Notes under the pieces: model-generated
Databases searched by the model: none
Told to the model about the DNA's origin: nothing
Seen by the model: the letters and a program-made list of their open reading frames with translations, nothing else
Source: Mollicutes bacterium Phil14
Lineage (GTDB): Bacteria; Bacillota_I; Bacilli_A; ML615J-28; CAG-698
Direction of reading: 5' to 3'
Assembly: GCA_001940985.1 (NCBI GenBank)
Contig: MSHB01000025.1
Span: forward strand, 1 to 35,507
Length of the DNA: 35,507 bases
In this document: positions 1-7,426 of the stretch, one piece after another
Position numbering within the stretch: position 1 is the first letter of the stretch
How the letters are laid out: each line of letters starts with the position of its first letter
Translations under genes and position numbers: made by a program

Positions 1-27
1 CAATGTGTTTATAGATGTTTAAAGAAA

Positions 28-42
28 AGGGGATGACCCCCT
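28..42 (-). terminator. Intrinsic terminator after nplT-malR
   Basis: Read on the minus strand, a 5-bp G/C stem (AGGGG/CCCCT) with a 5-nt loop is followed by a short T-rich run (positions 27 down to 21). It lies about 55 bp beyond the malR stop codon and would end the nplT-malR transcript. The stem is short but G/C-rich in a very AT-rich context. Confidence 0.6.
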
Positions 43-96
43 CATTTATTTTATAGCTATATATAAACCCCCAAGAAATTTATATAATCTTTTATT

Positions 97-1080
97 TTAA
101 ATATTAGATTTAAGGGTAGTTTCCCTTTCTTTATAAGTAATTTTTATAATTTTATGTTGTTCTGGAATTGGTTTATCTTGAAGTAATTTTACCAATGTGT
201 CAACTGCTTCAGCTCCCATATATGAAATTGGTTGGACAATAGTTGAGATAGATGGATAAACCCATTTTGATAAATCAAGTCCATCAAAACTAACTAAGAA
301 AACATCTTTACCAGGTTTTCTACCGATTTTATTTAATACTCCAACAACTATTGCGCCTATTGTATCAGATAGAGCAAAGATACCATTAATTTGTGGGTTG
401 TTAGAAATATAATTTTCAATAAAATGAGCGTCAGGATTAACTAAATCAAAATCATGGAACTCCCAAGGATATCCATATTCTTTAATTACTTCTTCGAAGC
501 CTAATGTTCTTTCAGTTGTAGTAATTAAAAAAGATGGGCCACGGAATAGTACAAAATTATCTGCACCAGATTCGATTAATTTTTTTGCTGCTAATCGTCC
601 TCCCTCGATATTATCAGTAGTAATTGATGGGATGGAAGGGTCTAGAATATGGTCAATAGATATTATAGGAATATCAAGGGCCATTACTTTTTCAACATTG
701 AAAAAATTAGAACAAATGATTAATCCATCAATTAGATAATTTTCAAATATTTTGATATATTCAAGTTCTCTTTCTGGACTATTATGAGTAACACATAACA
801 TAGTTTTATATCCGTTTGCCATTGCTTCTTTTTCAATACCATCAATTAGATTAGAGTAAAAAGGAGCAATTGTATGGGGGATAATAACACCAATAATCAT
901 TGAACAACGTTTATGCAAAAGTCTAGCAAGTTGATTTGGTTCATAACCACTTTCTTGAATAATTTTTTCAATAGCTTGTTTTGTCTTTTCATGAACGTAT
1001 CCAGTATTATTAATACATCGTGAAACAGTTGCAACACTAACATTAGCTCTTTTTGCTACTTCTCTAATTGTTATTTTCAT
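97..1080 (-). CDS. malR: LacI-family transcriptional regulator, probable maltodextrin repressor
   Basis: The 327-residue protein has the full length of the LacI/GalR family. The N-terminal helix-turn-helix (residues 4-23, TIREVAKRANVSVATVSRCI) is followed by a hinge and a periplasmic-binding-protein-like sugar sensor starting near residue 60 (SMIIGVIIPH). The ATG at 1080 is supported by AGAGGT just upstream, and the gene start overlaps the end of nplT by 17 bp, so the two are co-transcribed. In Bacillus subtilis the LacI-type regulator MdxR (YvdE) also lies next to a neopullulanase gene and the mdx transporter, so local control of the starch genes is the natural inference. The effector is probably maltose or a maltodextrin, but the sequence does not show this. 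Candidate operators with a central CG occur at 2988-2995, 10319-10332 and 10371-10384. Confidence 0.88.
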   Translation of the reverse strand: MKITIREVAKRANVSVATVSRCINNTGYVHEKTKQAIEKIIQESGYEPNQLARLLHKRCSMIIGVIIPHTIAPFYSNLIDGIEKEAMANGYKTMLCVTHNSPERELEYIKIFENYLIDGLIICSNFFNVEKVMALDIPIISIDHILDPSIPSITTDNIEGGRLAAKKLIESGADNFVLFRGPSFLITTTERTLGFEEVIKEYGYPWEFHDFDLVNPDAHFIENYISNNPQINGIFALSDTIGAIVVGVLNKIGRKPGKDVFLVSFDGLDLSKWVYPSISTIVQPISYMGAEAVDTLVKLLQDKPIPEQHKIIKITYKERETTLKSNI

Positions 1081-2896
1081 ATTTTACCTCTGGTTTGTAT
1101 TTTAGAATAAAGAATTCAAATGGTTTTAATTCTATGTCATTTTCAAATGATATATTTTTATCATTATATAAATCATAGAATTGTTTATGAGTGATTTCAT
1201 TTGGAAGATTAACTTTTAATGTTTCATGATTATTATTCATTATGACAATAGTATCAACTTTTTTATAGATAATAATGTTGTTATCATAAAGAAGCCAATT
1301 TATATCTACATCATGAAGATCTTGATTAGTCTTTCTAATAGAAATCATTTTTTTAAAGAATTGTAATAGGTTAAGGTTTTGTCTATTTTTATCCCAAATC
1401 ATGCAGCGACGATTATCTGGATCATTATTACCAGTTAACCCTATTTCATCTCCATAGTATATACTAGGTGATCCTGGGAAACTAAATAAGAAAATATAAG
1501 CTAACATAAAAGCTTTAGTATTTTCTTTGCATCTATGTAACATTCTCTCAGTGTCATGTGAACTTATAAGATTAAACATATTTTTAGATGCATTTTGAGG
1601 ATATTTTAAAATTACATCATTAATTGAATATACAAATTTTTTTGCATCATACTTTCTTTCACCAAAGAACATCCAAATAGGGTATGAGAACTCATAGTTC
1701 ATAACGGCATTAAGTTGATCATTTCCTAGCCATGGATTTGAGTCTTCCCAGTTTTCTCCTAAAACGTAAAAATCTTTTTTTAATGAGTCGCAAAGAGCTC
1801 TGAATTTTCTCCAAAATGTATGACTGACTTCATTAGAAACATCAAGTCTATAACCATCTATATCATAATTAGTTATCCAATATTTAGTTACTTCTAATAA
1901 GTAATTTTGCATAATTGGATTTGATGTATTCATTTTTGGCATAAATGGAGTAAAAGCAAAGGTGCGGAAATTAGGGATAATTCTTTTTTTGATTGCTGGA
2001 ACATTATTAACTATATCAAAGTTGATAAAGTTTTCGTCTAAATAGTAAAAGCAATCATAGTATTTAGAATTTTTTCCATTTTTTACAACATCTTGGAAGA
2101 ATGGATGACTCCAGCCACAATGATTAAAAACTGCATCAAGCATAACTTTTATATTATATTTGTGACATGTATCAACTAAAAGTTTGAAATCATCATTTGT
2201 ACCAAATTGAGGATCAATTTTAAAATAGTCTGTAGTATCATACTTATGAGTAGATGGGGATTCAAAGATAGGTGTAAAATATATTCCATTAATACCTAAT
2301 TCTTTTAAATATGGAATTTTATCTATTATTCCTAATAAATTTCCACCAAAAAACATATTGTTTGTTATGCCTTTTTCTACACTTCCCCAAGGAAGATATT
2401 TTTTTCCATCGTTATGGTGAGAAAATCTTTCTGGGAATATTTGATACCAAATAGTATTATTAATCCAAGGAATTGGTTTTATAATATCTTCTTCATTGAT
2501 ATATGGAAAGCAAAAGTATTCGTAATTATCATAGATAGTTTGATCATCCTTTTCAATTTTCCTTATGCCTTTACTACCATAATAGTAAATATCATTTCCT
2601 TTGTATAGGACAAAGCTATATTTTGCTCTTCCATATTTTAAAGTCGGTTTACAAATGAAATAATCATATAATTCATTGGAGTAACATTTTTGCATTTCAA
2701 TTCTTGGATTAATTTTGATTACCCAATGATAAACCATATTATCATCTGGGATATAGTCGTGAGGATCACCAATAATCATTTCTACTTTGTCAATATCATT
2801 TTTTGCTACTTCTAAAGAAATAAAAAGTGTTTCCTCATCAATAGGATAGGCCATTTTACTGTTGGGTATATGGCGTATTGCTTGAATATTTATCAT
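1064..2896 (-). CDS. nplT: Neopullulanase/cyclomaltodextrinase-type GH13 (GH13_20-like), cytoplasmic
   Basis: The protein is 610 residues with no signal peptide, so it should act in the cytoplasm on imported maltodextrins, cyclodextrins or pullulan fragments. An N-terminal region of about 120 residues resembles the CBM34-like domain of neopullulanases, followed by the GH13 barrel. Catalytic residues by position are Asp352 in GYRLDVSNE (nucleophile), Glu381 in VLGENWED (acid/base) and Asp448 in SSHDTER (stabiliser). Region V reads MPKMN, close to the MPKLN of the neopullulanase/maltogenic amylase group. The start at 2896 is preferred over the ATG six bases upstream because AAGGAAGG lies 7 nt before it and abuts the upstream one. 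It is the first gene of a two-gene operon with malR, driven by the promoter at 2929-2957. Exact preference among GH13_20 substrates cannot be read from sequence. Confidence 0.9.
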   Translation of the reverse strand: MINIQAIRHIPNSKMAYPIDEETLFISLEVAKNDIDKVEMIIGDPHDYIPDDNMVYHWVIKINPRIEMQKCYSNELYDYFICKPTLKYGRAKYSFVLYKGNDIYYYGSKGIRKIEKDDQTIYDNYEYFCFPYINEEDIIKPIPWINNTIWYQIFPERFSHHNDGKKYLPWGSVEKGITNNMFFGGNLLGIIDKIPYLKELGINGIYFTPIFESPSTHKYDTTDYFKIDPQFGTNDDFKLLVDTCHKYNIKVMLDAVFNHCGWSHPFFQDVVKNGKNSKYYDCFYYLDENFINFDIVNNVPAIKKRIIPNFRTFAFTPFMPKMNTSNPIMQNYLLEVTKYWITNYDIDGYRLDVSNEVSHTFWRKFRALCDSLKKDFYVLGENWEDSNPWLGNDQLNAVMNYEFSYPIWMFFGERKYDAKKFVYSINDVILKYPQNASKNMFNLISSHDTERMLHRCKENTKAFMLAYIFLFSFPGSPSIYYGDEIGLTGNNDPDNRRCMIWDKNRQNLNLLQFFKKMISIRKTNQDLHDVDINWLLYDNNIIIYKKVDTIVIMNNNHETLKVNLPNEITHKQFYDLYNDKNISFENDIELKPFEFFILKYKPEVKYENNN

Positions 2897-2928
2897 AATC
2901 ATTCCTTCCTTGTAGTTCTTTCAAAATA

Positions 2929-2957
2929 ATTTTACATTATGAAAAATTAAAAGTCAA
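2929..2957 (-). promoter_or_regulatory. Sigma-A promoter for nplT-malR
   Basis: On the minus strand TTGACT (2957-2952) is separated by 17 bp from TAAAAT (2934-2929). It stands about 35 bp before the nplT start codon and is back-to-back with the promoter of the RDD-amylase operon. Confidence 0.7.
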
Positions 2958-2979
2958 TAAGATATTTTTATTTCTTTAT

Positions 2980-3009
2980 TTGACAACTAACGTTATATTA
3001 ATGTATAAT
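2980..3009 (+). promoter_or_regulatory. Sigma-A promoter for RDD-amylase-DUF1189 operon, with operator-like palindrome
   Basis: TTGACA (2980-2985), an 18-bp spacer and TATAAT (3004-3009) form a near-consensus promoter. Inside the spacer is the 8-bp perfect palindrome TAACGTTA (2988-2995), whose central CG is typical of LacI-family operators. A repressor bound there would block RNA polymerase directly. The promoter assignment is strong; the operator is an inference from symmetry and the nearby LacI-type gene. Confidence 0.75.
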
Positions 3010-3040
3010 CTAATATATAAGATTTTTATGTGAGGAAAAA

Positions 3041-3538
3041 ATGAATATATTTGATAGAAGATTAAGAGCATTTTCGATAGATACTTCACTTGCTGGGGTG
3101 CTAGTATTTGCACTTATACCACTACAACAAATACCATCTCAGACTAGATTATACTTAGCTATGCTTATTTATTTTGGCGTCTTTTGTTTTCCAGATTTAC
3201 TAGGTAAAGGACAATCGTTTGGTAAAAGAATTCAAAAGATATGTGTTATTTACAACACTAACGAACTCGTTCCAACAAAGCTAGTAATACCTAACAGATT
3301 TTATTTATTTTTACGTGATTTTGTTAAATGTTTATTGATTATTATAACATTTGGTTTTTATGTAATAATTGGTGGAATTGTAGCTAGCAATAGACAAGAT
3401 GGTAGAAGTATTCATGATTTAATATTTAAAACACGTGTAGTAGCTCTAACAAAATATGTTAGTGATGGTGTAGAGCTTAATCGTGGTGAAACAGCAAATA
3501 AAGTTTTGGAGGGATATGGACCAGATGAAAAACATTAA
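3041..3538 (+). CDS. RDD family membrane protein
   Basis: This 165-residue protein matches the RDD family by its conserved positions: Arg and Asp in the first helix (RRLRAFSID) and the late GRSIHDLIFKTRVV segment. Two or three hydrophobic segments are visible, at roughly residues 15-35, 37-55 and 90-115. RDD proteins are small polytopic membrane proteins of mostly unknown function; some have been linked to ion or solute exchange. The start is supported by GAGG 6-9 nt upstream. It is the first gene of an operon and its end overlaps the start of the lipoprotein amylase gene by 14 bp, which suggests translational coupling. Nothing in the protein indicates a direct role in starch use. Confidence 0.82.
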   Translation: MNIFDRRLRAFSIDTSLAGVLVFALIPLQQIPSQTRLYLAMLIYFGVFCFPDLLGKGQSFGKRIQKICVIYNTNELVPTKLVIPNRFYLFLRDFVKCLLIIITFGFYVIIGGIVASNRQDGRSIHDLIFKTRVVALTKYVSDGVELNRGETANKVLEGYGPDEKH

Positions 3539-5144
3539 TATTATTAAACTAAAGAAAACATTCATTTTTTTATGTGCTTTTCTTACTATTTTTTTAATGA
3601 GTGGTTGTAAGGAAAAGATTAAAATAGAAGAAGCGTATCCTAATAACAATGTATATTATCAAGTATTTGTTAGAAGCTTTGCTGATAGTGATGGTGATGG
3701 CATTGGTGATTTTAAAGGAATCGAAGCTAAATTAGATTATCTAAAAGAATTAGGTGTCACAGGATTATGGTTGATGCCAATTCATCCAGCTGCATCTTAT
3801 CATGGATATGATGTTTTAGACTATTACGATGTAAACAAAGACTATGGTACTATGGATGATTTCGAAGATTTATTAAATAGTGCAAAAGAAAAAGGAATTA
3901 AGATAATAATTGACTTAGTTATTAATCATACTGCAAGGGATCATGCGTGGTTTAAAAAAGCTTTAAATAATGACCCTAAATATCATAACTATTATGTATT
4001 CACTAAAAAAATGAATAATGATATCAAACTAGGTAGTTGGGGACAAAATATTTGGCATAAAGTTGGAGATGAATATTTCTGTGGCTATTTCGGTGATCAT
4101 ATGCCAGATTTAAATTATGAAAATAAAGAAGTACGTCAAGAGATATATAACATAGGTAGATATTGGGTAGAAAAAGGTGTTAGTGGTTTTAGAATCGATG
4201 CCGCTCAACATTTGTATGGCACTAATGAATATTATGAAACTGTTTATCCATATGATCCAAATATCAAGTTTTTATCTGGATTTAGAGATGAAATGAGGAA
4301 GATTAATCCTAACTTTTATATGACTGGTGAAATTAATTTAAAAGCAGAGTCAATAATTGCTCCATATTTTGAAGCATTAGATTCTCCACTTGATTTTCCG
4401 ATTGCTGAAAGAATTGTTCAAACAGCTACAAAAACTAAAAGTGATGCATATGTAAGTGTTTTAAAAAACATTTATAATAAGTATTCAGCAGTAGATGAAA
4501 ACTTTATTAGTGCACCATTTTTAAGAAATCATGATGAAGATCGTATTGCTACAGAATATAATGGTAATATTCAAAAAATGAAATTAGCCGCTGAAATGCT
4601 TTTGACTTTACCTGGATCACCAATAATATATTATGGTGAAGAAATTGGAATGTTTGGTAGTAAATCTAACGGTGAGAAATCTAATGGAGTTGATGTATGG
4701 GATGAAACAAGAAGATTGCCAATTAATTTTGGTGATAATTACACTACTACTTGGTTTAATGATACAAACTTTAACGATGTAGTAAGGAATAAAAGCGTTG
4801 CTAGTGTAAAAGAACAACTTGTTGATGAAAACTCATTACTTAATACTTATAAGAGAATACTGAATGTTAGAGATGAAAACATAGCATTAAAATATGGAAA
4901 TAGTTTTGAAGCATATGAAAATAACAATTATGAAATACAAGGATTTTATCGTGAAATTTCATTTGGCAAAAGTAAACAAAAAGTATTAGTTATTCATAAT
5001 ATTTCCGATGTAGAAGTAAATATTTCTGTAAAAGGGAAAGTTATATATATAAGTGATATTAATCCAAATGATTATAACAAATATAACAATATTACAAAAC
5101 TTAGCCCAAAATCAACTATTATATTAGATGTAACAGGTGAATAA
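3525..5144 (+). CDS. Cell-surface lipoprotein alpha-amylase, GH13 (GH13_36-like)
   Basis: The protein is 539 residues. It begins with a lipoprotein signal peptide with lipobox LMSGC (Cys about residue 28 from this start), so it should be tethered outside the membrane. The GH13 barrel shows the Ca-binding-type DSDGDGIGDF segment, Asp225 in GFRIDAAQ (nucleophile), Glu269 in MTGEINL (acid/base) and Asp337 in RNHDED (stabiliser). Region V is MPDLN, as in GH13_36 amylases and oligo-1,6-glucosidases; the lipoprotein character favours a GH13_36-like amylase. The ATG at 3525 is chosen because GGAGGG (3508-3513) lies 11 nt upstream, whereas the ATG at 3516 is only 2 nt away. It would generate importable maltodextrins at the cell surface. 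The gene overlaps both neighbours, so the three genes are one operon. Confidence 0.87.
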   Translation: MKNINIIKLKKTFIFLCAFLTIFLMSGCKEKIKIEEAYPNNNVYYQVFVRSFADSDGDGIGDFKGIEAKLDYLKELGVTGLWLMPIHPAASYHGYDVLDYYDVNKDYGTMDDFEDLLNSAKEKGIKIIIDLVINHTARDHAWFKKALNNDPKYHNYYVFTKKMNNDIKLGSWGQNIWHKVGDEYFCGYFGDHMPDLNYENKEVRQEIYNIGRYWVEKGVSGFRIDAAQHLYGTNEYYETVYPYDPNIKFLSGFRDEMRKINPNFYMTGEINLKAESIIAPYFEALDSPLDFPIAERIVQTATKTKSDAYVSVLKNIYNKYSAVDENFISAPFLRNHDEDRIATEYNGNIQKMKLAAEMLLTLPGSPIIYYGEEIGMFGSKSNGEKSNGVDVWDETRRLPINFGDNYTTTWFNDTNFNDVVRNKSVASVKEQLVDENSLLNTYKRILNVRDENIALKYGNSFEAYENNNYEIQGFYREISFGKSKQKVLVIHNISDVEVNISVKGKVIYISDINPNDYNKYNNITKLSPKSTIILDVTGE

Positions 5145-5145
5145 A

Positions 5146-6066
5146 ATGATTAAATTTTTATCTAAATGTTTTACCTTTAAAGGAATATTTTCAGTTAGAG
5201 ATTATAAAAAAGGACCAGTAATATTATTATTTATTATTTTGGTTTTTGTTACTAGTTTTCCACTAAATATGGCAATAATTAAAAACAATGGCTGGAAAAG
5301 TTTAAATACAGTTACACATTCATGGCGCACTACACTTCCTAGTTGGTTGCCACAAGACCTTCCAAATGATTTTGTAATAAGTAAAAATGGTCTTGAAACG
5401 CCTGTGGGTAACGATACTACCTATGCTTTTGAAAGTACCGATGCCAATGCATTAAAAACTAGATTAGTTATTAATCCAACTAAAGAAAATAGTGGCATTA
5501 GTAAAACGTTATATACAGAAAATAATATATTAACTTTTGATGAGGCTGGTAATGTTAGTAGTGAAAACTATGAAAGAACGATATTACTTTGTAAAGATAA
5601 GATTATATATTATGGAACTAATGGTCAAATATTGAAAGGCAATTATCATAATGTTGAACAACCAATTAATTTTACTTCTCTAAAATTAAATGGAAAAGAA
5701 GAAGCAATAAAATTACTTGATGTAATAGATGGTGCATTTAGTGATATGATGATTTTTTCTAATCTAGCAATAAATACTGGTACACAACTAATTTTAAATA
5801 TTATTTTTGTAATTGTTGAAGCAGCTATTTTTATGTTAGTAAGAATAAAATATCAAAAAGTTACAACATTTTCACAAAACATTAACATAGTTATTGCATC
5901 CATGGTAATTCCGTCTTTAATAAGTTTCCTTGCGGGAATATTAAACATTATTGAATTTTCATCATTTACTGTTGTACTATTCCAATTAATTGCACCGCTT
6001 ATTGCTATAGGAGCAATATATAAAGGTTCAGATATTAAAGATCCTAATATTAAATATTCAGCATAG
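5146..6066 (+). CDS. DUF1189 family membrane protein (MalA/YvdJ-like)
   Basis: The protein is 306 residues. One membrane segment lies near residues 25-45, a soluble stretch of about 150 residues (probably extracellular) follows, and then three or four membrane segments run from about residue 205 to the end. This layout and the N-terminal FxVRDYKKGP region fit DUF1189. Members of that family are found in maltodextrin loci, such as yvdJ in the B. subtilis mdx cluster and malA in streptococci, and their biochemical role is unknown to me. AGGTGA (5135-5140) stands 5 nt before this ATG and rules out the GTG at 5137. Only one base separates it from the amylase stop codon. Family assignment is by pattern and context; a profile search would settle it. 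Confidence 0.68.
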   Translation: MIKFLSKCFTFKGIFSVRDYKKGPVILLFIILVFVTSFPLNMAIIKNNGWKSLNTVTHSWRTTLPSWLPQDLPNDFVISKNGLETPVGNDTTYAFESTDANALKTRLVINPTKENSGISKTLYTENNILTFDEAGNVSSENYERTILLCKDKIIYYGTNGQILKGNYHNVEQPINFTSLKLNGKEEAIKLLDVIDGAFSDMMIFSNLAINTGTQLILNIIFVIVEAAIFMLVRIKYQKVTTFSQNINIVIASMVIPSLISFLAGILNIIEFSSFTVVLFQLIAPLIAIGAIYKGSDIKDPNIKYSA

Positions 6067-6083
6067 ATTATGCTTAATTTAGA

Positions 6084-6116
6084 AAACTTTATGTTTTATA
6101 ACATAAAGTTTTTTTA
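6084..6116 (+). terminator. Intrinsic terminator after DUF1189 gene
   Basis: AAACTTTATGTT and AACATAAAGTTT form a 12-bp stem around a TTAT loop, followed by a run of seven T. It closes the RDD-amylase-DUF1189 operon. Confidence 0.85.
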
Positions 6117-6135
6117 TTGATTTAATTTAATTTTG

Positions 6136-6164
6136 TTGACATATATTTTAAAAATTGATACAAT
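6136..6164 (+). promoter_or_regulatory. Strong sigma-A promoter ahead of leader and secreted-protein gene
   Basis: TTGACA (6136-6141), 17 bp, TACAAT (6159-6164) is close to consensus. Transcription would begin near 6171 and produce a leader of about 180 nt before the 337-residue secreted protein gene. Confidence 0.78.
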
Positions 6165-6170
6165 GGAATT

Positions 6171-6250
6171 ACAAAGAGACATAAGGATTTTGGGGATAGT
6201 AGAGTTTAAATATAATTAAGACACTTCTTCCCAAATGGGAAGTTTTTTTG
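6171..6250 (+). promoter_or_regulatory. Transcribed leader with attenuator-like terminator hairpin
   Basis: From the expected transcription start (about 6171), roughly 55 nt of purine-rich leader precede a hairpin. CTTCCC (6227-6232), AAAT and GGGAAG (6237-6242) are followed by seven T (6243-6249), an intrinsic terminator about 75 nt into the transcript. An alternative, mutually exclusive pairing ACTTC/GAAGT (6223-6227 with 6239-6243) also exists. The terminator sits between a strong promoter and coding sequence, so the element is either an attenuated leader or a short stand-alone RNA. I do not recognise a known riboswitch class in it. Confidence 0.5.
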
Positions 6251-6266
6251 AAAGGAGATGGTAATT

Positions 6267-6320
6267 ATGAAAATCTATTTATTGTTAGGCGTGATTATCT
6301 TCCAGACACTATGGTGTTAA
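6267..6320 (+). CDS. 17-residue hydrophobic small ORF (possible leader peptide)
   Basis: The ORF MKIYLLLGVIIFQTLWC starts 5 nt after an excellent ribosome-binding site (AAAGGAGATGG, 6251-6261), far stronger than that of most genes in the window. It lies directly after the leader terminator and ends 30 nt before the start of the secreted-protein gene. The product is almost entirely hydrophobic and could insert in the membrane. It may be a leader peptide coupling translation to the downstream gene, a small membrane protein, or a decayed signal-peptide fragment; the sequence does not decide between these. Confidence 0.45.
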   Translation: MKIYLLLGVIIFQTLWC

Positions 6321-6350
6321 AAAAATTATATCAAAGTGAGGAGTGATAAA

Positions 6351-7364
6351 ATGAAACATTGTAGAATTAAAATAATTATTATGATGGCTATTATTTGTTT
6401 AACGGTTGTGATATGTAAAAGTAATGTTTTTGCTATAAAGTATTATGATACTTTCTTATTTAATAATTGTGATATAGTAGTAGGAAATGTACTTTATGAA
6501 GATGATGAATATGCTTACTTTGAAGTTGAAAAAGCATATAGTTATCTTGATGAAAAAGCAATTAGTAATATTATTAGAATCAAAAAAGATGGAAACACTT
6601 TTGAAGAAAATTATAGTAAGTTTTTAATGATAGATGTTAAAATGGATATGATTAATATGACTAAGTACTTTACTGTAGAAGACATATTCCCAATCGATGA
6701 AAATGATAATATAATAGTTTCTAATCCAGGCAATACTATCGCATATTTTTATTTGTATTATGATGGTAATAATTATGGAATTGGAAAAGTTCGTGACATT
6801 AATTTGAAAGAATTTGATGAAAATGTAAATAAAATATTTAAAGAAAAAGAGATTATAGATGAGTTAAATTCAAAGTATAAATATTGTAGTTATGTAGAAG
6901 AAAATATTTTTGTTGGTGAAAAAATTAAAGTTGATGATAATATCTTATATTTGAAAATTACAAAAATATATTCAAAAATGATGAAGCAATTAAAAGTCGG
7001 GATGACAATTAAGATTGATGTATCAGAGTTTGATAATGTCGATGAATATAACGAATTTATTATCAATAATTATATGCCAGAAATATCTTATTTATATTTT
7101 TTAGATAACGGAACTTATAAACTAAATTATGGTGAAATTTTTACAATTGTTGATGGAAAAATAACAAATAGTTTTAATGGTTGGAATGAAAAAAATCATA
7201 AAAGTTACATTTATTATAATCCTGAAACAGAAGATTTTCCAGTTAGAAAAATAAGTGTAGAGGATTTTGAAAGAAATTTTAAAATCTTAAAGGAAAGAGT
7301 TAAAAAAGCCAAAGGAAGTAGTGGCTGTGGTAAAAAAGATGAGTGTGTAAATTGGACACTATAA
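6351..7364 (+). CDS. Secreted protein of unknown function with two similar domains
   Basis: The protein is 337 residues. A signal peptide (basic start, hydrophobic core to about residue 24, likely cleavage after NVFA) indicates export. The mature part looks like two related modules. One is VVGNVLYEDDEYAYFEVEKA (about residues 42-61) and the other VGEKIKVDDNILYLKITKIY (about 191-210). Each is followed by an I-x-I strand and a D/E-E-x-(Y/F) helix, suggesting internal duplication. The C-terminus ends in SSGCGKKDEC, resembling the Gly-Cys element before the membrane anchor of the nearby pullulanase and starch-binding protein, but with no membrane helix. GAGGAG upstream supports the ATG at 6351 over the GTG at 6336. 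I recognise no family. It has its own promoter and terminator and shows no operator-like site, so a role in starch use is not implied. Confidence 0.7.
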   Translation: MKHCRIKIIIMMAIICLTVVICKSNVFAIKYYDTFLFNNCDIVVGNVLYEDDEYAYFEVEKAYSYLDEKAISNIIRIKKDGNTFEENYSKFLMIDVKMDMINMTKYFTVEDIFPIDENDNIIVSNPGNTIAYFYLYYDGNNYGIGKVRDINLKEFDENVNKIFKEKEIIDELNSKYKYCSYVEENIFVGEKIKVDDNILYLKITKIYSKMMKQLKVGMTIKIDVSEFDNVDEYNEFIINNYMPEISYLYFLDNGTYKLNYGEIFTIVDGKITNSFNGWNEKNHKSYIYYNPETEDFPVRKISVEDFERNFKILKERVKKAKGSSGCGKKDECVNWTL

Positions 7365-7373
7365 AATAATAAA

Positions 7374-7410
7374 AGGGTTGATTTCATTTGAGATCAACCC
7401 TGTTTTTGTT
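7374..7410. terminator. Bidirectional terminator between convergent genes
   Basis: AGGGTTGAT (7374-7382) pairs with ATCAACCCT (7393-7401). A T-rich run follows on the plus strand (7403-7410) and an A-rich run precedes it (T-rich on the minus strand). It therefore serves both the secreted-protein gene and the convergent pullulanase gene. Confidence 0.85.
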
Positions 7411-7426
7411 TATAAGAGAAATTTGT

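Noticed and set aside
2414..2608. Plus-strand open frame of 64 codons opposite nplT
   Set aside because: It is the antisense shadow of a clear GH13 gene, with no ribosome-binding site or recognisable protein. The same holds for the other antisense frames, for example 3446-3649, 11199-11423, 23132-23425 and 33576-33836.
3483..3524. Upstream start for the lipoprotein amylase
   Set aside because: It would put 14 polar residues before the signal peptide. GGAGGG at 3508-3513 points to the ATG at 3525.
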